From JBGTBQ01 sp041749275 (GTDB taxonomy: Bacteria > Acidobacteriota > Blastocatellia > Pyrinomonadales > Pyrinomonadaceae): a stretch of DNA of 8,622 bases. Shown here piece after piece: positions 5,629 through 8,622 of the stretch. The translations under genes and the position numbers were made by a program. Below the pieces are notes generated by a model. The model worked only from the letters and a program-made list of their open reading frames with translations, did not search any database and was not told the DNA's origin. The stretch lies in assembly GCA_041749275.1 (NCBI GenBank), contig JBGTBQ010000352.1:1-8622 (forward strand), given 5' to 3'. The first letter of the stretch is position 1. Every line of letters begins with the position of its first letter.

Positions 5629-6826
5629 CGCGCACGTTTACACGGCGGAAGACCTGCACGCCGGTTTGAAGACCGCCTACGAGCAGGAGGTCGCGGAAGA
5701 GGACGTGCTGGCGTTTGCGCGGCTGACGGGTGACCACAACCCTCTGCACGTTGACGCCGATTACGCGCGTGCGAGCAACTACGCGGGGCGCATCGTCCAC
5801 GGGGCTTTTCAAGTGGGGCTGGCTTCGGCGCTGCTCGGCATGCGTCTGCCGGGGCAGCGCGTTCTGCTCGGCTCGATCAACAGCCGTTTCCCCGCGCCGC
5901 TCTATTTCCCTGCGCGCGTCCGCATCACGGGGGAGATTACCGCTTGGAACCTGCAAACGCTCGGCGGTCAGCTCCGCGTCGTCATACAGGAAGCCGCCTC
6001 TTCCAACGTGACCGCCGAAATCTTCATGGGCTTCACGCTCCATGAACAGAGACGCGCGGCGACGATTGAGGAAGACGCGCGGCCCACGCACGGCGAAGAG
6101 AGTTCGCACGCGGGGCGACGCGAAAAGCTCGTCTTGTTGACAGGCGCGGCGGGCGGACTCGGCGCGCACATTCTTGCGGCGCTCGCCGAAGAGTATGAAG
6201 TGCTAGCCGTCGTCAACCGGCGACCGCTCGACAAGGAATTGCGCGAGCTGCCCAACGTCCTTGAAGCTCAAGCCGATCTCAACGGCCCGGCTTTGGAAGA
6301 ACAGCTTTCATCAATCATCGGGGGGCGTCCGGTTTACGGCGTCGTCCACGCGGCGTGGCCGGGCGCTCCGCGCGGGAGTCTCTTACAGGCGGACGACGAA
6401 GCCATCACCAATCAGCTCGCCTTCGGCGCGAACATCACCATCCGGCTGGCGCGCACGCTCTTCAACCACGCCGACGCGGAGGGCGGGCGCTTCGTCGCCG
6501 TCGGCTCCACCGCCGGAACCCTTAAGCCGTATCTTCAGATGGGCGTCTATTCGCTCGGCAAGGCGTGTCTGGAACAGACGGTGAAGCTGCTCGCGCCGGA
6601 GTTGGCGCGGCGGAAGATTACGGCCAACGCCGTCTGCCCGTCGTTCGTGCCGGTCGGCATCAACCGGCAGGCGACTGAACGGCAGGTCATGTTGGAGAGC
6701 GCGGCGACGCCTCTGGGGCGCGTCTGCGGCCCCGGCGACGTGGCGGGACTGATTCGCTATCTGCTGTCGCAGGAGGCGGCCTTCGTGTCGGGGCAGACCG
6801 TGGCGCTGACCGGCGCGCGGCTTTAG
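5621..6826 (+). CDS. Fused MaoC-like hydratase / SDR 3-oxoacyl-type reductase
   Basis: Two domains are fused in 401 residues. Residues about 8-142 are a MaoC/hot-dog hydratase domain with the signature LTGDHNPLHVDADYA at 35-49, including the catalytic pair D38 and H43, then RIVHGAF at 57-63. After a charged linker (about 143-168), residues about 169-401 form a short-chain dehydrogenase. Its nucleotide motif is TGAAGGLG at 174-181, followed by Arg200-Arg201 (suggesting NADPH), catalytic S296 in VGSTAG, Y310-x3-K314, and the FabG-like ending VSGQTVALTGA. Separately, such enzymes dehydrate or hydrate a 3-hydroxyacyl/enoyl thioester and reduce a 3-ketoacyl thioester. Overlap with the ACP gene indicates an acyl-ACP substrate. 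ATG 5621 is chosen over the in-frame GTG 5594 because it overlaps the ACP stop in the usual ATG-TGA manner. It is the last gene of the operon. The true substrate is unknown. Confidence 0.88.
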   Translation: MPDAHVYTAEDLHAGLKTAYEQEVAEEDVLAFARLTGDHNPLHVDADYARASNYAGRIVHGAFQVGLASALLGMRLPGQRVLLGSINSRFPAPLYFPARVRITGEITAWNLQTLGGQLRVVIQEAASSNVTAEIFMGFTLHEQRRAATIEEDARPTHGEESSHAGRREKLVLLTGAAGGLGAHILAALAEEYEVLAVVNRRPLDKELRELPNVLEAQADLNGPALEEQLSSIIGGRPVYGVVHAAWPGAPRGSLLQADDEAITNQLAFGANITIRLARTLFNHADAEGGRFVAVGSTAGTLKPYLQMGVYSLGKACLEQTVKLLAPELARRKITANAVCPSFVPVGINRQATERQVMLESAATPLGRVCGPGDVAGLIRYLLSQEAAFVSGQTVALTGARL

Positions 6827-6829
6827 AGC

Positions 6830-7009
6830 ATCCGCGGTCGAGTTTGTTCGACAGTCAGGATTTAACGCAGAGGACGCAGAGAGTTGACGCCGCGGAACGC
6901 AGAGAAAACCGATTTCAACTTTGCGATTTCAAATTCTTCTCCGCGTCTCTGCGCTTTCTCTGCGCCCTCTGCGTTAAACTCTAACTTCCTGACACACGCA
7001 ACCGCGGAT
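6830..7009. repeat. 180-bp nested inverted-repeat element with CGCAGAG heptamers
   Basis: Three pairs of inverted arms nest in order. ATCCGCGGT at 6830-6838 pairs with ACCGCGGAT at 7001-7009. GTCAGGA at 6854-6860 pairs with TCCTGAC at 6987-6993. TTTAACGCAGAGGACGCAGAGA from 6861 pairs, with one mismatch, with the segment ending CTCTGCGTTAAA near 6978. Copies of the heptamer CGCAGAG or its complement also occur in the interior (6898-6904, and around 6946-6972). The interior, GATTTCAACTTTGCGATTTC, is AT-richer than the flanks. A small extra hairpin (GTCGA/TCGAC) sits near 6838-6853. This is the bulk of the 218-bp gap between the MaoC/SDR and GNAT genes, with no ORF on the plus strand. It may be a MITE-like or dispersed intergenic repeat, and its structure could attenuate or end operon transcription. 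Confidence 0.8.
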
Positions 7010-7018
7010 TGATATAAA
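6989..7018 (+). promoter_or_regulatory. Candidate sigma70 promoter for the GNAT gene
   Basis: CTGACA at 6989-6994 (5 of 6) and TATAAA at 7013-7018 (5 of 6) are separated by 18 bp. Transcription would start near 7025, about 20 nt before the ATG at 7045. The -35 element overlaps the TCCTGAC arm of the fold-back element, so the repeat may have supplied part of the promoter. Confidence 0.5.
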
Positions 7019-7044
7019 AGAAAATTCTGCCCAGCCGAATATCC

Positions 7045-7905
7045 ATGTTCACGATTGAGAAGGCGACCGTTGAAGACTTCGAGCGAATCTATCCGCAGTT
7101 GCGAGAGTGCTTCGGCGATGCGATGGCTGAAGCGGAGTGGAGAAAGCTTTTCGTCACACGATGGGACAGCCCCGAAGAGTTCCGCGGCTACATGCTGCTC
7201 AAGGACGGAGAGGTGAAAGGCTTTCTCGGCCTCATCTTCAGCCGCCGGACGCTCGACGGCAGGGTTGAAAAATTTTGCAACATGACCTCTTGGTGCGTGA
7301 GCGAAGAGTGTCGCGGACAGAGCTTGTCCATGCTGCTCGCGGCGTTGAAACTGCGCGGCTATACGTTTACAAACTTCACGGCCTCGCCGACCGTGGCCGC
7401 CATCTTGAGCCGGCTCGGCTTCCGTGAGTTTGCAGTGCATCAGCAGGTCGTCCTTCCGCTTCCCACGCTGCGCTTGAGCGGGCGCGGTTGCGCTTGCGTG
7501 TTCGAGCCGGAGAAGATCAGGGCGCGGCTCGGCGAGAGCGACCGGGCCATCTTCGACGACCACCAACAACTCGGTTGCGAGCACCTGCTTCTGAGTTCGG
7601 ACGAAGGGGATTGCTACATCATCGTCAAAAAGACGTGGCGCAAACATTTGCCCTTCGTCAAGGTTCATTACCTCAGCCGCGCCGACGTTTTCGCCGCGTG
7701 CGTCGAGCGCATGGCCGCGAAAATCTGTCTGCGTCTGCGCGTGTGCGGCGTGATGGTTGACGAGAGATATTTGCGTGGCCGCGAGCTGAAAAGAAGCGTC
7801 CGCTATCCGCACCAACGCCGCGCGTATTTCAAGACCGGCTCAAACGCGCTGGACGAGACACGGATTGACACGCTCTATACGGAGTTGGTCGTGCTCCACC
7901 ACTGA
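7045..7905 (+). CDS. GNAT-like acyltransferase with uncharacterised C-terminal half
   Basis: This is a 286-residue protein. The first 135 residues read as a GNAT domain. They contain the N-terminal strand/helix FTIEKATVEDFERI, a strand KDGEVKGFLGLIFS near 53-66, an acyl-CoA-binding motif A region SWCVSEECRGQSLSMLLAAL at about 82-101 (the R-G-x-S/G form, slightly degenerate), and a motif B-like ASPTVAAILSRLGFREF at about 113-129. The remaining 150 residues contain YIIVKKTWRKHLPFVKVHYL at about 192-211, which looks like the strand pattern of a second, decayed GNAT half. I do not recognise a specific family for it. No signal peptide or membrane segment is seen, so it probably acts in the cytosol on a sugar or nucleotide-sugar amine. 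It lies directly downstream of the acyl-ACP operon, which makes it a candidate acceptor enzyme for that acyl group. An ordinary acetyl-CoA-dependent role is equally possible. Confidence 0.65.
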   Translation: MFTIEKATVEDFERIYPQLRECFGDAMAEAEWRKLFVTRWDSPEEFRGYMLLKDGEVKGFLGLIFSRRTLDGRVEKFCNMTSWCVSEECRGQSLSMLLAALKLRGYTFTNFTASPTVAAILSRLGFREFAVHQQVVLPLPTLRLSGRGCACVFEPEKIRARLGESDRAIFDDHQQLGCEHLLLSSDEGDCYIIVKKTWRKHLPFVKVHYLSRADVFAACVERMAAKICLRLRVCGVMVDERYLRGRELKRSVRYPHQRRAYFKTGSNALDETRIDTLYTELVVLHH

Positions 7906-7997
7906 TCCTGTGTCCCGAAACGCGGCGCGCGGCGGCTGGGAGCGCGGGCGTTCTTTTACGCCGAAGCCCTCTTTGTTTTCATCCCTGCCGCCGTGCT

Positions 7998-8011
7998 ATG
8001 TTTTCAAACAT
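7998..8011. promoter_or_regulatory. Short palindrome, possible operator (ATGTTT-TC-AAACAT)
   Basis: ATGTTT (7998-8003) and AAACAT (8006-8011) form a 6-bp inverted repeat with a 2-bp centre, about 95 bp before the GT2 start. It is AT-rich in a GC-rich leader, so it could be a binding site or part of a weak promoter. Support is by symmetry only. Confidence 0.3.
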
Positions 8012-8040
8012 CTGCCAGCTTTGAATTTTTCGTGGCCGGT

Positions 8041-8080
8041 CGGCTGCCCACGCGCGCCGGCACGCGCGCGTGGGCAGCCG
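8041..8080. repeat. Perfect 16-bp-stem hairpin in the GT2 leader
   Basis: CGGCTGCCCACGCGCG at 8041-8056 is the exact reverse complement of 8065-8080, with an 8-nt loop (CCGGCACG). The stem is nearly all G and C, so it would be very stable in RNA. It lies 22 bp upstream of the GT2 start codon, with no T-run after it. It is therefore more likely a leader structure or a dispersed palindromic repeat than a classical terminator for the GNAT gene. Confidence 0.8.
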
Positions 8081-8093
8081 CGAGGGCCGGCGT

Positions 8094-8097
8094 GGGG
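8094..8097 (+). promoter_or_regulatory. Probable ribosome-binding site for the GT2 gene
   Basis: GGGG (within GTGGGGTG) ends 5 nt before the ATG at 8103, a normal Shine-Dalgarno spacing. It favours that ATG over the in-frame GTG at 8097 and TTG at 8100. Confidence 0.45.
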
Positions 8098-8102
8098 TGT
8101 TG

Positions 8103-8622
8103 ATGGACGTGGAGCAGGAGACAGGGCCGGAGCTTTCTTTCGTCATCGTCAACTGGAACGGCGGCGAGCTGCTGCGCCGCGCCGTCGAGAGCGTCCTTGA
8201 GTTCCCGCCCGCTGTCGCTTACGACATCATCGTCGTTGACAATGCCTCGACCGACGCCTCGCTCGACTGGCTCGGCTCGGACGAACTAAAGGCGCGTCTC
8301 GGCGGCGTCAAACTCCATCTCATCGCCAACGCGGAGAACTTAGGGTTCGGCAAGGCGAACAATCAGGCGTTCGCCTTCACGAAGGCGCGGCTGCTGTTTC
8401 TCTTGAATGCCGACGCCGAGTTGAGGGCGGGCGCGTGCGACACGTTGATTGCTACGCTTGAAGAGGACGCGCGCACGGGCGCGTGCGGCCCGCGGCTGGT
8501 GAACCCGGATGGGTCGCTGCAAACGAGCGTGTGGCGCAACCCGCCGTTGGCGTGGGCGACGCTCGTTTCTGGATTGCAGCTCGGCAGACTGCTGCCGCGG
8601 CGTCTGCGCGGCGAGTTGCTGC
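8103..8622 (+). CDS. Glycosyltransferase family 2 (rhamnosyltransferase-like), N-terminal part
   Basis: Reading from ATG 8103, the frame stays open to the window edge, giving 173 residues of a protein that continues beyond. The GT-A fold hallmarks of family 2 appear in order: LSFVIVNWNGGELLRRAVES at about 11-30, the nucleotide-sugar motif IIVVDNASTDAS near 42-53, NAENLGFGKANNQA near 75-88, and LLFLLNADAEL near 96-106, which carries the metal-binding D-x-D-type residues (here D-A-E). The NLGFGKANN segment and the later GPRLVNPDGS are typical of the WbbL/rhamnosyltransferase-like branch. Such enzymes transfer a sugar from a dTDP- or UDP-sugar to a lipid-linked or growing glycan at the cytosolic face of the membrane. 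It fits the glycan locus. Donor specificity cannot be assigned. Confidence 0.9.
   Translation, partial: MDVEQETGPELSFVIVNWNGGELLRRAVESVLEFPPAVAYDIIVVDNASTDASLDWLGSDELKARLGGVKLHLIANAENLGFGKANNQAFAFTKARLLFLLNADAELRAGACDTLIATLEEDARTGACGPRLVNPDGSLQTSVWRNPPLAWATLVSGLQLGRLLPRRLRGELL

Noticed and set aside
5543..6169. Minus-strand open frame of 208 codons over the ACP/MaoC region
   Set aside because: It is antisense to two well-supported overlapping genes and shows low-complexity Arg-rich translation.
6862..7815. Minus-strand open frame of 317 codons over the GNAT gene and fold-back element
   Set aside because: It is longer than the GNAT gene but has no recognisable domain, and part of it would translate the CGCAGAG repeat element. 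The plus-strand frame has GNAT motifs and a promoter.
7973..8002. Promoter for the GT2 gene (TTGTTT, 18 bp, TATGTT)
   Set aside because: Only 3 of 6 and 4 of 6 positions match consensus, which is too weak to list as a feature.

Overview
This window is GC-rich bacterial DNA. Codon third positions are mostly G or C, and long antisense shadow ORFs are common, as expected at this GC content. It looks like part of a cell-surface glycan (LPS, O-antigen or exopolysaccharide) locus. The presence of gmhA implies a Gram-negative-type heptose pathway. An Acidobacteriota-like host is my guess, from the gene mix and the CGCAGAG-rich intergenic repeats; no marker gene here proves it.

Layout. (1) 1-263 (+): the 3' end of a sedoheptulose-7-phosphate isomerase gene (gmhA). 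(2) 337-2282 (-): two convergent genes, an FkbM-family methyltransferase followed by a GT61 glycosyltransferase, probably co-transcribed. (3) 2445-3251 (+): a CE4 (NodB-like) polysaccharide deacetylase behind a near-consensus sigma70 promoter (TTGACT-17-TATAAT). (4) 3252-3650: about 400 bp without a gene, holding direct repeats, a 219-bp nested fold-back element and a 14-bp tandem array. (5) 3651-6826 (+): a tightly overlapping three-gene operon of a long FkbH-like HAD protein, an acyl carrier protein, and a MaoC-hydratase/SDR-reductase fusion. (6) 6827-7044: a second nested fold-back element (about 180 bp) with a candidate promoter at its right edge. (7) 7045-7905 (+): a GNAT-like acyltransferase. 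(8) 7906-8102: a leader with a perfect 16-bp-stem hairpin. (9) 8103-8622 (+): the 5' part of a GT2 glycosyltransferase that runs off the window.

How the genes may work together. GmhA feeds heptose synthesis. The GT61 and GT2 enzymes build glycan, the deacetylase trims N- or O-acetyl groups, and the FkbM enzyme O-methylates. The FkbH/ACP/MaoC-SDR operon has the hallmarks of a dedicated carrier-protein module: FkbH proteins load a glyceryl unit from a glycolytic intermediate onto an ACP, and the reductase/hydratase could then reshape the acyl chain. With no ketosynthase in view and glycosyltransferases on both sides, the best inference is that the module makes an unusual short acyl group to decorate the glycan. 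The neighbouring GNAT protein is a candidate transferase. This functional assembly is inference; the individual family calls are firm.
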